This document shows, piece by piece, positions 24,168 to 48,260 of a stretch of 64,000 nt of DNA; the first letter of the stretch is position 1, and the number at the start of each line of letters is the position of its first letter. A program made the translations under genes and the position numbers. Location of the stretch: NCBI RefSeq assembly GCF_000247815.1, contig NC_021674.1:28336901-28400900 (forward strand), in the 5' to 3' direction. Under the pieces are notes generated by a model that worked only from the letters and a program-made list of their open reading frames with translations, had not been told where the DNA came from and ran no database searches. The DNA comes from Ficedula albicollis. Its lineage: Eukaryota; Chordata; Aves; Passeriformes; Muscicapidae.

Positions 24168-24457
24168 AAAGGAGCAGTCTTTTTATTTAGTCCTGATAGC
24201 GTGAAACAGACACTTGAAAGGAACTAGTAGAGCACTGTGATGATTGCAACACAGGGCGGGCCCTGGTGTGTGAGGGACCTGCATAAAATTACTATGAGAG
24301 GCTTGATGTGCAGCTGCCCTCTGTGCTGGCTTCTGTACTCCATCCTGATTCATGAGACTGAAAATCACCTTTTACATTTGCTGGTGGCATGGCTTGCTTT
24401 GGCAGGTTAAGGAGGAATGTGCCAGTGAAAAGTAGTTGTGAACAGATTTCCTAAGTT

Positions 24458-25085
24458 ACAGAACCATTGAATAGTTTGGTTTAAAGGGACCTTGTGGTAC
24501 TTCTACTCCAGCCTCCTGCTCAGATCTCAGCCAGGTAGAGCAGGTTGTTAAGGGCTTTGTCCATTTGAGTTTTGAGTATCTACAAGGACGGTGATGCCAA
24601 ATCTCTCTGGGCAACATTTTCCTGTATTTGGCAACTCTCAGTAAGAAAAAGAATGTTTGCGTCTAGTTGGAATTTCCCATGTTCCAGCTTGTGTTCACTG
24701 CCTCTTGTTCTGTCATTGTTCATCTCTGAGAAGAGTCTAACTGCCTTCTCTGACCCAGTTATTAAGGGATTATATACAGCGAGATCTCTTTTTATCCTTT
24801 TCTCTTCTTAAGTGTGGAGAAACTACGTTACCTGAGCTCTCCTTACTCGTCCTGTGCTCCAGCTCCCAAACCAGCTCTGTGACCTTCCACTGAAATTGCT
24901 GCAGTGCTCTTGTAAGGAGGAGCACAAAAATGGATGCCATCCTCCAAACACTATCTAGCAATTGCTGAATAAAAAGGAATCATTTCCCTCAGTGTGCTGG
25001 CTACCTTCTTGCTGGCTGGTCTAGCAATTGCTGAATAAAGAGGAATCATTTTCCTCAGTGTGCTGGCTACCTTCTTGCTGGCTGT
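24458..25085 (-). mobile_element. CR1 LINE 3' fragment, antisense
   Basis: The stretch starting acagaaccattgaatagttt and followed by aaagggacctt is the reverse complement of the CR1 3' end (consensus ...aaggtccc...accattctatgattctgt). Similarity continues through ctctctgggcaac and, more weakly, to ctcagtgtgctggcta near 25000-25085. It is diverged, hence old. A 66-bp tandem duplication lies inside its left-over 5' part. Confidence 0.75.
24954..25085. repeat. 66-bp tandem duplication
   Basis: Two copies starting tctagcaattgctgaataaa, at 24954 and 25020, differing at a few positions. They lie within degraded CR1 sequence, and each copy carries an AATAAA. Confidence 0.9.
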
Positions 25086-28000
25086 TGTGGGTATTTAGCA
25101 GAGCCATGGCTGATGATGTTGTAGCAGAGGTGCTGTAGTGTGGTCTCACAGTGCCATTAGCCAGCTCCCTAAGTGCCTTCACCTTCAGCCTGTTGGTGTC
25201 AATGGGCCTAAGTTCTGACTCACTCAGTTGTCCTCTGCTGTAGGCAGTGCTTTATTCCTGCATGCTGCTGGAAGGCTCGAGGACCTGGTGGGCCTTAAAG
25301 CAGAATTTATCAGTGAAAGCAGCTGAAAAAGGTGGTGTGTGCATGAGCCTGAAAGTGCAGAAGGCATCCTTTGTTACCATATTGCTTGCATTGTTGAACA
25401 GTAAACCATATTTTCTTTAACCTTCCCTTGGCTTCCAGTGTATTTAAAGAAGCCCTTCCTCTTATTTCTTACCAATTTCAACCCCAGCTGAGCTTTGACT
25501 TTCCTAATTGTCTCTGCCTACTTGGGCTGTGTCTCTGTATCTCTGCTGGCCAGCCCATCCTCCCTTCCCCTTCTGTGTACCTTTCTGTTTGTGTTTGAGA
25601 TCAGTCAGGAGTTCCTCAGTCATCTGTGCTGGCCTTCTGTCATGCCTGCTGTAATTTCTCCTTGTCAGAAAGGACTGATTTTTTACTTTGAGAAGGCTGC
25701 CTTTGAAGATAAAGCAGCACACTTGTGTTCCTTTGGGCAGCCAGGACAGGATTTCCCTTGTGAAATTCTGCTGAGACATTCTTTGAATAAACCAAAATAT
25801 GTTGACCTAAAGGTAGAGGACTCCGTCTTGCACACATTTCTCAGGATTTTGAATGCCACAATTTATGTCTTCTGCAGCCAAGACATTCACAATCTCCACC
25901 AATTCTTCCTTGTTAGAAACAAGACCAGCAGAGCTTACTCCCTAGTTGATTACTTGATCATCTGTTCAGGGAAGTTGATGTGGTTTTCTGGAGAGAATGA
26001 AACAGCTTTTACTAATGGTGTGAGCCTGTACTGGAAATTCAGGCTTTTCCTTTGGTGACATTGGATTGAGTGCAGCAACTTCAGGCTGGCTGATCTTTCA
26101 TATTCAAGGTTGTTATCTTGACAACTTAGTCTGAAACAGAATCTATTTTGCTGCTTGCTTTTATGGCCCAGCTGACTGATGGCATTTTTTTTGTTCTTTG
26201 CAATCCTCAGTTGATCAACTTGGTCTTTAACTTGATTCAGTGTGTCTCTCTCTCAAAAGAGCTAGAATGAGCATGAATCAAGAATGAACAGCCACTTAAA
26301 CTGGCTTTATACCTGTAACCCTTTGGGATGGTTGAGGGAAATTTACCAAACCTGCCATTTATCTTTACAATTGCAGGTTTATCTTTTGAAAGAATTGGCT
26401 TCAGGGATAGTATTTTTGTTTCTGTGTAACATGCTTGGCCTTAATTCTTTTTTCCTAGCTCTATTTCTCTTCCACTTTCTATAACGTGGAATCCAAACAT
26501 AAAATTCCTCAATGTCTAATAAGAATGCATGACCATAGGCTTTTATGGACAATGGAGTTTAAATTGTCCATCAGAGTTTTAGAAGTCTCTCCTGGGGGGT
26601 TAATTCTCACTGTTTTAAGCCTAGACAGTAGTAGGAGAGCATACCAGGAAATCTTTATTTTGATTCCCCCCGAGTCACCATTAGCCAGGCTGCAATGTCC
26701 CTGTTTTCTGAGCTGTAAAAAAGAATAGTAATATTTGCCTTTTAGAAGTGTGTTTGAGATTTAGTTACTCTGCAAGAAAAAGGCACAGTAATTATTCTGA
26801 GAGTTTTGTGAGAGCTGTAAGCTTTTATTTCACTTGGAATAATTCCACTTTTATTCAGTTGGACTGTTGCTGACTGGAGAATGCTTAGGTGGTCACTGAA
26901 ATGTCCTATATGACACAGATTTTAAGCAAAACTCATCACAAAGGAGTGCAGCACAACTCTGCTGTTCAACTGCCCAGGTATAAGGAAGGCATTTGGGGTG
27001 GTACCTTCTCACTCAACTTCAGATGTCTGCATCTTAACTTGTTCCTTTGGGCCACACTTGTAGCTGAAGAGAAATAATCATTCTTGGATCACTGTCTTTT
27101 TGGCCTTGAGGTAGAAGTATAAAGCAGGTTGAATGAATGGCATTTTTAGAAATGTCTGGTTTTCCTTTCTGTGCCCATTAAGTGAGTTCAACCTGACTAC
27201 CTCAGCTGAAGACACCCACACTGTCAGTGTGTGAGTTAAGTGACGTGACTTAAGCCTTTCCTAGATGGGAATCAGAGACTTCTTCCTGCTGGGCCAATGC
27301 TTTTTCTCTTCTGCACATTTACTAGAGCTTGCTGTTCAAATTGTAGAACAGGGCTAAGAGCAGGCTGCCCATCTCAGCTAAAACAGCAGATCCAGAATGT
27401 GCCAGGATGGGCCCTTGAGACTCAGCCTCATTTGCCCCTTGTGTCTTTGACACTATGTGAGAACACCTGTCATTGGGCCTTTCTCTGTAGGTGCTTTGCT
27501 AACTGGTTCTTGTAGCCAGGGCACTTAAGCAAAGTCCATTGCACTATTTTTGGGAGCCAAATGACAGAGTGACTGCTGCCAGCATCGCTTGCTCATTTGC
27601 AAGATTTCAAGTGGGCTAAAAATGAAAATCTAGTGTTCTCCAGGGCTTTGGTTAAACCTCCTAAGTGTTAATCTTAAGTGTTTTCTCTGTATTATTCATG
27701 TGCATGTTCAGTCTTAACTTTTGTGATTTTTTTATTTTTATTTCACATCTCTTTCCCACACCCATTTCACCCTGTAACACACACTCTGCAATACACCAAG
27801 CCTGAGTGCTTCAAGTGTATGTAAATACAGTGCATATCCACTGTCTTTTGAGTCAGCTGTGTTGTTGCAGTGTAAGGGAGAAGTGCTATTGATTCTCTTT
27901 GGGATGCATATTTATGCAGAGGTGAGGAACTCATCAGCATTGCTTATACACTTAAAATGAAGGCAGAGTAATAGCTGTACCTCCTGTTCCCCCACTGTGC

Positions 28001-29111
28001 TAAGGGTTGCAGCTGACTTTTGTGTGCTTGATAATTCCTTTGATGCATGTGGAAGCTTTACCTTCTGGGTGAGCCCTTCACCTCTGAACATTTCTGGTTC
28101 TTAGATTTACAGTGGTGTTCATCATACATGAAATAGTGAAATTTAAAAGCTAGCTCACAAAGTCAGACACAAAGAATATGCTCTTTTGATGAATCAAATA
28201 ACATTTTGCTAGGTGTTAATGCAGCCTTGGGCAACTAGTGGGGTGTGTTCATTGAGCATGTAATCCCCAAATTTTAAACCACAGTGAGATTATGCAGTGG
28301 GTTGGAATGAAGCTCTGCTCTCATAGTTGCTGTTTCTTGCTGATGGCTGGTGAAGCACTCTGCTGACCCACCTGCTTCAACAGTCTGCAATTTTTACAGT
28401 TCTTTTCATCTTTCTCCTTTCTCTTTCCATAAGTGGGTGGATGAAGAATGGCAATATTGAGTATTGACCATGTCCATATCCAGTAGCATTGATGTCTTAC
28501 AGTGATTTATTTTGCCATGATTGAAATTGGTAGGAACTTTGATATAAATTTGGAGAGCAAGATCTGTAAATTACTTGGCTTTTGAAGTGTTTTGCATAGG
28601 AATCATACAGGATTGTAGTTGAGAGAGTGCTGTGTATCATATTCCTTTTCCCCTCTAGCAATGCCTTTTTATTCCTTTTGAAGAGTTTTGTCTGGTATCC
28701 AGTAAAGTTCGCTGTATAAATGGCAGTGTAACAACTTATGTGTACAGCTTTATGTCAGACTGTGCTACCTAGTGATTTAATTCCAAGGCCATCCATGCTA
28801 ATTTGGATATGCATAATGCTGTGCAGAAAGAGAGCTGTTTCCTGCATAGAAATGTACAATTTAAAAAGAAAACAGGAAAATAAGATTAAGTAGGGTAGGT
28901 GAGGCCAATCTGATTATGTGCTTAGTTCCGAGACTAATGCACATGTTATGTGTGAAAGATGTTTTACTTAAAATGTTTTTGTACATGCATGTGAAAGAAA
29001 TATGTAACTTTGCTTTGTGTTTATATGGAACAAAATTACTTGGAAGTATTTCAGGGTTGGGTTTTTTTCCCCTTGCTCTCCTGGAGCGAGTTGCTTTGTA
29101 ATTTCTATGAA

Positions 29112-29160
29112 AATAAATAAAAATATTCAGAAATAAAAATTCTGAAGGTGGTGTGTGTAT
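29112..29160 (+). terminator. Candidate polyadenylation site of SUPT7L
   Basis: AATAAA hexamers at 29112, 29116 and 29132 are followed within 20 nt by GT-rich ggtggtgtgtgtatatttt. Hexamer plus downstream GU element is the standard vertebrate cleavage/polyadenylation layout. Assigning it to SUPT7L, 4.9 kb past the stop, is inference. Confidence 0.6.
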
Positions 29161-29780
29161 ATTTTGGTATGTTTTGGAGTATGATGCTGTGAACACAAAA
29201 GCTGTTCTTGGGGTTCTGTTTTCCCTTATGTGGTGGGATCTGGAGGAGACCTTTTGCAGGCCTGAATAAGGTACTGGGATGATGTATGTGTTAATGTCAC
29301 AGCCAGGCAGATAAGAAATGTTATTCAAGGATGTGGCCAGGGAAAATGGAACTCTTATTTTGCACAGGTGCCAGGGCTAGCGAGCCCCTGAAGTGATATT
29401 AGAACCACACTGCCACTATTGGTATTCATCCAGCAAAAGCAAGTGCTGTTTCTGGGGCAACTACTTATATATACTTCTACTATGTGTATTAACAGAGTAC
29501 CTAGGAGCCCTGCTGCAAGCCGTGTGCTTTGCTCTCTTATGTGCTGGTCTACTTATTTTACATTCTGCATTGATTTATTTATTTTCAAACTGGGGAACTG
29601 CTTTAGACTGCAGTGAATGAGCACAGTGTGCTTTCCCCTCTGCTCTGTCTGTGGTAGGGCTGAGGTTTGATGCTTACTAGCTCTGCTAAGCAATTGCAAA
29701 TAGCACACCTTGAATTAGGATGTTTTCCTGTGCCAGGAGAGAGGGAATAGTGCTTGCTGCCCATCGCAGCCCGCCCGCCC

Positions 29781-29807
29781 GGATGGATGGATGGATGGAT
29801 GGATGGA
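29781..29807. repeat. (GGAT)n microsatellite
   Basis: Six and a half perfect GGAT units. Confidence 0.95.
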
Positions 29808-29902
29808 GCAGCCCGGCACCGCTGCCCTGGGCTGGCTGTGTCCCGAGTGTGACCAGTGGCCACGGGGTGGTGCTGGCCGCTCGCCGCGGCGGGGCTGCCG
29901 GG

Positions 29903-30002
<100 letters not shown>

Positions 30003-30892
30003 CTGCCGGTCGGGGGCTGCAGCCGCAGCCTCCGCTCTCCCCTAAAAACCCCAAACTCCAAACGGTGGCATTTCTCTTAGACTGGAGATTAGGATCGCCT
30101 CCTTGTTGCTGTGGAAACGCTGCGTGGGAGAAGTGGAGCTCCTGATGGGTTCGATGGAAAGTCCTTAGGGATGGGCTGGGCACCCAGCACCCTCGCACTG
30201 GGGAGAACGGGGCTCATCCCAGGTTTGTCTCATCCGTCTCCTGACCTTCGCTGCTCATTCTCCCCTTGAACTCCTGACAGCGTTTCTGTGCCCTCGCTGC
30301 GCAGGTTCCTTTGGCAGTTATTGCTGCCCATCTTGAGTTGCAAACATACTTAGGAAGCAACTTTTTATTTTTTCCCTGAGTGGAAAAAAAAACCCAACAA
30401 ACTGTTAAGATTATTTATCTGAGTTTTAGGCAAAATTTTCTTTCTCATGGTGGAGGAAAGGAAGTTGGAACTTGCTGTAAGTATAACAATTGTAAAAGCT
30501 GATGGCTCTTCTCAGTTATTCCGTCTTGTTGCTTGTGGGACAAACTGCCCAGCATGGAAGGTGTGCTGGATTCCAACTCTAGTATAAACTCCCCCATCCC
30601 TGATGCCTTCAGGCTGAGGTGGGGGGACAGGCAGAACTTGTACAGCAGGAGGAGATGAGGCAGGGGGTTGAGCGTGGCATGTGCTCTGGGGTCCGTCTTA
30701 CCCTGCTGTGCCCAAATTGGCATTTGTTAAAAGCTAACCCTATGAAAGAGTTTGTGAACTACAGCTTCCTAGCCTTTCTGGGTATCGATTTCAGAGTATT
30801 TGGAGAAAAGCTGGAAAAATGATAGTATTTGCCAATACTAATACAAAACCCAAGAAAAACAGGTCCCTTTTTTTCCTTGTTGGTGGGTTTGG
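30003..30892. other. Non-genic stretch between two G runs
   Basis: GC-rich for about 300 nt, then ordinary AT-rich DNA. No conserved coding frame or transposon was recognised. Confidence 0.6.
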
Positions 30893-43375
<12,483 letters not shown>

Positions 43376-43531
43376 GCATGACCAGCAGGTCAAGAGAGAT
43401 AGATATAAGGTAGAAACTCATTACTGTGAGTATAGAGAGACACTGGAATGGGCTGCCCAGAGAAGTTGTGGGTGCCCCATCCCTGGCAGTGTTCAAGACC
43501 AGGATGGATGGGGCTTTGGGCAGCCTGCTAT
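43376..43531 (+). mobile_element. CR1 LINE fragment, left part
   Basis: ggaatgggctgcccagagaa, catccctggcagtgttcaag and gatggggctttgggcagcct are the hallmark sense-strand sequence of the CR1 3' region. It is cut at 43531 by an inserted element; the missing CR1 end resumes at 44006. Confidence 0.9.
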
Positions 43532-44005
43532 TGTGGTTTAGGAATGGCACTCCCTAATTTAATACCCTCTCCCATGCCCTGTGAGACTCTCCCAGATCAC
43601 ACACAACCCGCTTGCCCTTCTTCCCCTGAGGAAGTCATGAAAGGTTCTGGGTTGAGGCAAGAACAATTTGCTGGGAACACCACTGAGATAAGGGAACCAA
43701 CAGTAACAGCAACAATTCTAATGGCAACAGTGTATGAAAGAGAGGAGGATTTACAAGCAAAAATATTCACCAAGCTGTGGACAGTGGAAACCAATGTTGA
43801 ACAGACCCTCTGCGTGCTCACACTTTGTCCCTAGTGCAAGCCATTCCTGCCTTCTTCCAGAAGTGGGAATCCTTTCCTTCTGCCCTCCCACAGTGAGGTG
43901 AGGTGGCATAAAATGACAACCTGAACAATGCCCTCACATCTCCACGTTCCACCCCTCATAGCTAATGCAAGAAAATTAACTCTGTCCTGGCCAAAAAGCA
44001 GGACA
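43532..44005 (+). mobile_element. LTR-like insertion inside CR1
   Basis: A 474-bp segment splits the CR1. It starts tgtggtttaggaatgg and ends ccaaaaagcaggaca, giving the TG...CA termini typical of LTRs. Its start and end resemble avian endogenous retrovirus LTRs from memory. I could not find a clean target-site duplication, and no retroviral coding sequence is present. It is probably a solo LTR or a deletion remnant; the strand is uncertain. Confidence 0.55.
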
Positions 44006-44100
44006 TAGGTCTAGTGGAAGTTGTCCCTGTCCATGGCAGCAGGGGTAGATTAGATGATCTTTGAGGTCCCCTTGAACCCAAACCATTCTATGCTTTTAAT
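44006..44100 (+). mobile_element. CR1 LINE fragment, 3' end
   Basis: ggtctagtggaagttgtccc, ccatggcagcaggggtagat and cccaaaccattctatg continue the CR1 from 43531 to its 3' end. Part of it (from 44041) is repeated at 44197 by a tandem duplication. Confidence 0.9.
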
Positions 44101-44360
44101 CATTGTATCTGAAAAGAGAGTCTAAATCAGTGCTTCATGCAAGGATTGTGAAGGCCATAAGTAAAAGCTTGTCTCAAAGCTTGGATCATTTTTTTCAGGG
44201 GTAGATTAGATGATCTTTGAGGTCCCCTTGAACCCAAACCATTCTATGCTTTTAATCATTGTATCTGAAAAGAGAGTCTAAATCAGAAACTGCAGTGCTT
44301 CATGCAAGGATTGTGAAGGCCATAAGTAAAAGCTTGTCTCAAAGCTTGGATCATTTTTTT
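44041..44360. repeat. 156-bp tandem duplication including a CR1 3' end
   Basis: Copies begin aggggtagattagatgatct at 44041 and 44197. The second has about 10 extra bases (aaactgcag) before tgcttcatgcaaggattgtg. Otherwise they are essentially identical. Confidence 0.94.
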
Positions 44361-44472
44361 CTCTGTAGTACACAGGGCAACATATGCCTCGAGAAACCGT
44401 GGTGAGGTGGAGAGGGCTCTGTAGTACACAGGGCAAACACATGCCTCGAGAAACCGTGGTGAGGTGGAGAGG
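44361..44472. repeat. 56-bp tandem duplication
   Basis: Copies from 44361 and 44417, both with ctctgtagtacacagggcaa and cctcgagaaaccgtggtgag. They directly abut the previous duplication. Confidence 0.93.
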
Positions 44473-47400
44473 GTGGGCAGGAACCATGTCAAGCCCAGAC
44501 TTCCAATCAGAGAATACCCTGTGCATGAACCAACCACACAGTCCAGAAGAGATCAGAGCTCATTTCTCCTGTATGCCCTGAAGCAGCACAACCCATGGTA
44601 TAAGAAATACAATAATGAATGTAAAACACAGCGTATTTCATTTTGTGGTGCTTGAAGAGTGCAATTTTACCACTATTTGCTTTCACACATTTTTTTTATG
44701 AGTCTTCTGTAGTTCTTGAAAATTCATGGGATTGGCTGGGAAATCAAATGATTGATAAGAACAAACTACAGACATTTTTTAAAAAGATCCGTTAGATTTC
44801 TAAGTCTCTTTCATCTCATTGCAAACAGAAGGAGAAGAAACGCCCACAAAAATAAAATGAAAGCTGAAGATCTAGGTGGTAGACCTTTAAGACACGCTGT
44901 AAATATTGCAGAAATTATGATGAGCTCACAGCAGTCTCTGAGAAAAATCTGTCTACTGAAAATACAGCCTCTCAAAGATCAGGACCATAATTTAAGTCAT
45001 GTGTGTAGAGAAATATGCTGTAAGTGCTTAACAAATTATAAAAAAAAATAATAACAATTAATAATACATGAAACCTGAAAAAAAAAAAGATGAATCACTG
45101 CATTAGAGAACACAATAAAAATCTTTTGTTTCTTGTCAGGGATCCTGTGCTGACAACTGTATCTGCTACAACAGCATATGCTGGAAAAATGCTCTGAGAT
45201 AGGGCTCGGTTATTCAGATTTACAAACTGGCTGATTGGAATCTGGCCTGCAGCGTGACAGCCTCATAAATCAGTGATAAAACATGCTCTGCATCTTCCTG
45301 AGATGTGAAGCAAGTGCCATCTTTGCAGGGATAGAGAATGGCTTGGCTGTATGGAGCTGCTGTGTCTGGCCCTGGGATGGATGGAGCAATGTGGGAAGAA
45401 TTTTGGAGAGACTGATGTCACACAGGGTGGGAGGGTGTCAGTCATGGAGAAGACCAACTCCTGATCACCAGATCTGTACAGGTGATTGAACAGAGAAGGG
45501 TTTTCCCAGGGTTTTCTGGGTGAAAGTTCCCTGTGCACTTGCCAGCAGACACAGGTGCTGCCCTGAGCCAGCTGCTCGTCTCCCAGGTGTACGAGCAGGA
45601 GCATCCTGCCTGCTCATCTCAGGGAGCATCTGTCCTCACACTGAGTTCATCATCCACGTGGGTTTATCATCCACAGAATGTGGTGTGGGTGATGGAGGTC
45701 TCTCCCCTGCCTGGGGCTTTAGTTCTCAGAGCTCTGCTCCCAGGGAAGGAACGAGTGGCAGCAGCCGAGCAAAGGAGGGAGTGTCTCACCTTTGCCAGCA
45801 AAGGAGAAATCTCAGCTAAACAGCCAGAAAGTCTGCCCAGGGCATGCTTGAAGGCAGAAAAAGCCAAAGGTGCTTGGAAACATTAGATGTATGGTAGCAT
45901 TTCTCTTTCTACTTTTAGAGTCCTTTTAAAGACACATTTCTACTGGGTTGTTTACTCTGAACTGAGCAGATCTGTACAATGGAGATCGATTTTTAGTTAT
46001 AGAAGGGTTCTTTTTCTTATCTTGAAAATATAAAGGAGCCATAAAATAGTAATAAATCACCCTTTCTGCTGTGTGGAATCCTCTTAACATTGCCAAAGTG
46101 ATAGAAATTTGCCTGAGTGTAAAATGAGGCCCAAACCTAAATTGCATATTGTTCTCTTAACCTCTGCCATCTTCTCTCAAAGTGTGAGATCTTGAGATGT
46201 GGCTCCATTCTTCTTTAGAGTTTGGAAACTGCTCAGCATGCATGGCAGGCTACTGGAAACGTGCAATAAATGAGTACAGCATGAGTTAACAGCTCCAGCT
46301 TCACACTGTTTTAAGGAGACAGTGGGCACAATGGCCAGCTCAGGGCTTCTTACATTTTAAACAGGCAGAACTTCAAAAAAGAAATTGTCCATATAAAAGG
46401 TACTGCAGAAGATTTCTAGCCTGAAGTGAAGCAGGGAGAGTTCCTCACATCTCCTCTCACTTCTCGTTGAAACACTTATTTTTCCTTTTAGAAAATGTGC
46501 CATAATTATGGAATGCTTTGCTCTGTTTTCCAATGCAGTTCTTATGCAGCCTTTCAACTACATAGGGAAAAAGGTGTTTAACTATTTCTGTTGCTGTTAC
46601 ACCACAGATAGACAGAAAGCTCTTTTGCCATAGTCTTTGATGGCATTTGCATGTAACAAGGTGTAAAAGCCCCAGTTTAATTTTTTTTTTAATAGAAGTG
46701 GAAACCTTTCCTCTACCACTCTTTCCACTTCATCTTTTCCTTCTTTTTACCCAGGAAAAATTTCTTTGCCATTCCTCTCCTTGGCCTTACCTTTCCATTA
46801 GGATCTACTCCAGGCTCCACTCTTGCTGTGTTTTTCTGCTCCCAGTCTCATGGCCTTTTAACACAAGATGGTGAAGCCAGTAATAGAAGGAATATCAATA
46901 TCATCACTCCTATGAATGTTTACTGCAATTTCTCAAGATGATGAAACATAGCTATTGGTAGAGCAAAACACCGAGGCAACTCAGTCTCTGCCAAGGTCAC
47001 TCTGGCCAATCTTTGCACAGACACAGGACAAAATGGCAAGTATTGCTTCTAGATGGAAAAAAAAGAAAAAAATACATCAGTTTATAAAAGGTAGTACAAC
47101 ACAGAGAGGGGTGGCACATTGAAGCTGATACAGTCAGTGTGGCTTCAGCATGGCAGAAGGGAGACACTCCCCTGTGGAAGAGCATTTCTCCGCAAGATCT
47201 GAAACTTGGAACAGAAAGGTTTATCCATAATGGACTGGAAGAGAAAATCAGCTGCATATAAAAGTAGTCAGAAGTTAAAATTCCACTGCACCTGATGAGA
47301 ACATCTGTTTCTACTTAGCATCGTTGTTCTCACCTTGGTCCCAATTACTCAGGGCTTCTTATGCAACTTCTTTATCAGTTCTTAACTATGCTTGAAGGAT

Positions 47401-48018
47401 GAAAGAGAAAGTGAAAAAATTCTAGGTCGTTTCCATAGCTATACCTCCTTTCCCATAATCTGAATGACAATTTGACACCCAAGTTTCTATTGTCAGCTGC
47501 TCCTCCGAGGGGATGAGGGAAGAAAAATTTCCTGAGGTTTCCAATTACAAGGATAATAATCTCCACGCAACAGAAAGCAATATCTGTCTATAATGCAGAC
47601 AGGTTGGAACAGAAGATGCAGAAGAAGAATAATAGAAACAGGAGCGTGACACATACATACAGAGATGCTTCTGACATCTATCCCCCAATGATCCTCTGTC
47701 ATTATTTGCTGAAAAACTCAATTTGCTTGTTTGGAGAAGAAAAAAGAGAAAACCTCGAAGCAAAGAACTGTGTGGCCGAAGAAGGGGAATGTTCTTCCCT
47801 CCTATCATTTCAAAGATTTTTGGAAAGCTGATTCTTTTGACATAAAGCATCAGCTGGACATCCTTGTGGGTATCTGACAACATCTAATTCCTAATGTCAG
47901 GTAGCAATTGGCTTCTGCTGGTTTTGTCAGCTCTTGAACTTGACTCCTGTCTAAACTCTGTTACAACTAGTGAAGTTAAGCCCTTATTCTGCATCTTCTC
48001 TGGTGCTGCCATGGACAG
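44473..48018. other. Non-coding stretch, no recognised gene
   Basis: No conserved coding frame, RNA gene or transposon was recognised in about 3.5 kb. Confidence 0.6.
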
Positions 48019-48260
48019 ACCATGATTCATTTTGTGCTGCCAGATCATGTATCATGTGCACCAGTTTCTCTAAATGAAGGGAACATTTGCCCATGCCTGC
48101 AGGGAATATGATCAGTGTGGTGAAATTGGTGCTGTGCTTCAAACCATGATTCATTTTGTGCTGCCAGATCATGTATCATGTGCACCAGTTTCTCTAAATG
48201 AAGGGAACATTTGCCCATGCCTGCAGGGAATATGATCAGTGTGGTGAAATTGGTGCTGTG
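48019..48260. repeat. 124-bp tandem duplication
   Basis: Copies at 48019 and 48143 (accatgattcattttgtgct), each running to ggtgctgtgc. They look identical over the shared length. Confidence 0.95.

Larger units (their letters stand above)
24168..29111 (+). other. Probable SUPT7L 3' UTR or 3' flank
   Basis: About 4.9 kb between the SUPT7L stop and a strong polyadenylation cluster. It contains an antisense CR1 fragment with AATAAA motifs at about 24967 and 25034, another AATAAA near 25790, and no coding exon I can recognise. Whether the mRNA extends the whole way or ends earlier cannot be told from sequence. Confidence 0.5.

Noticed and set aside
25495..26058. 187-residue plus-strand open frame downstream of SUPT7L
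   Set aside because: Low-complexity hydrophobic composition in the presumed 3' UTR, with no recognised family.
43532..44005. A retroviral coding remnant
   Set aside because: The segment is only 474 bp and shows no gag, pol or env similarity; only LTR-like ends are visible.
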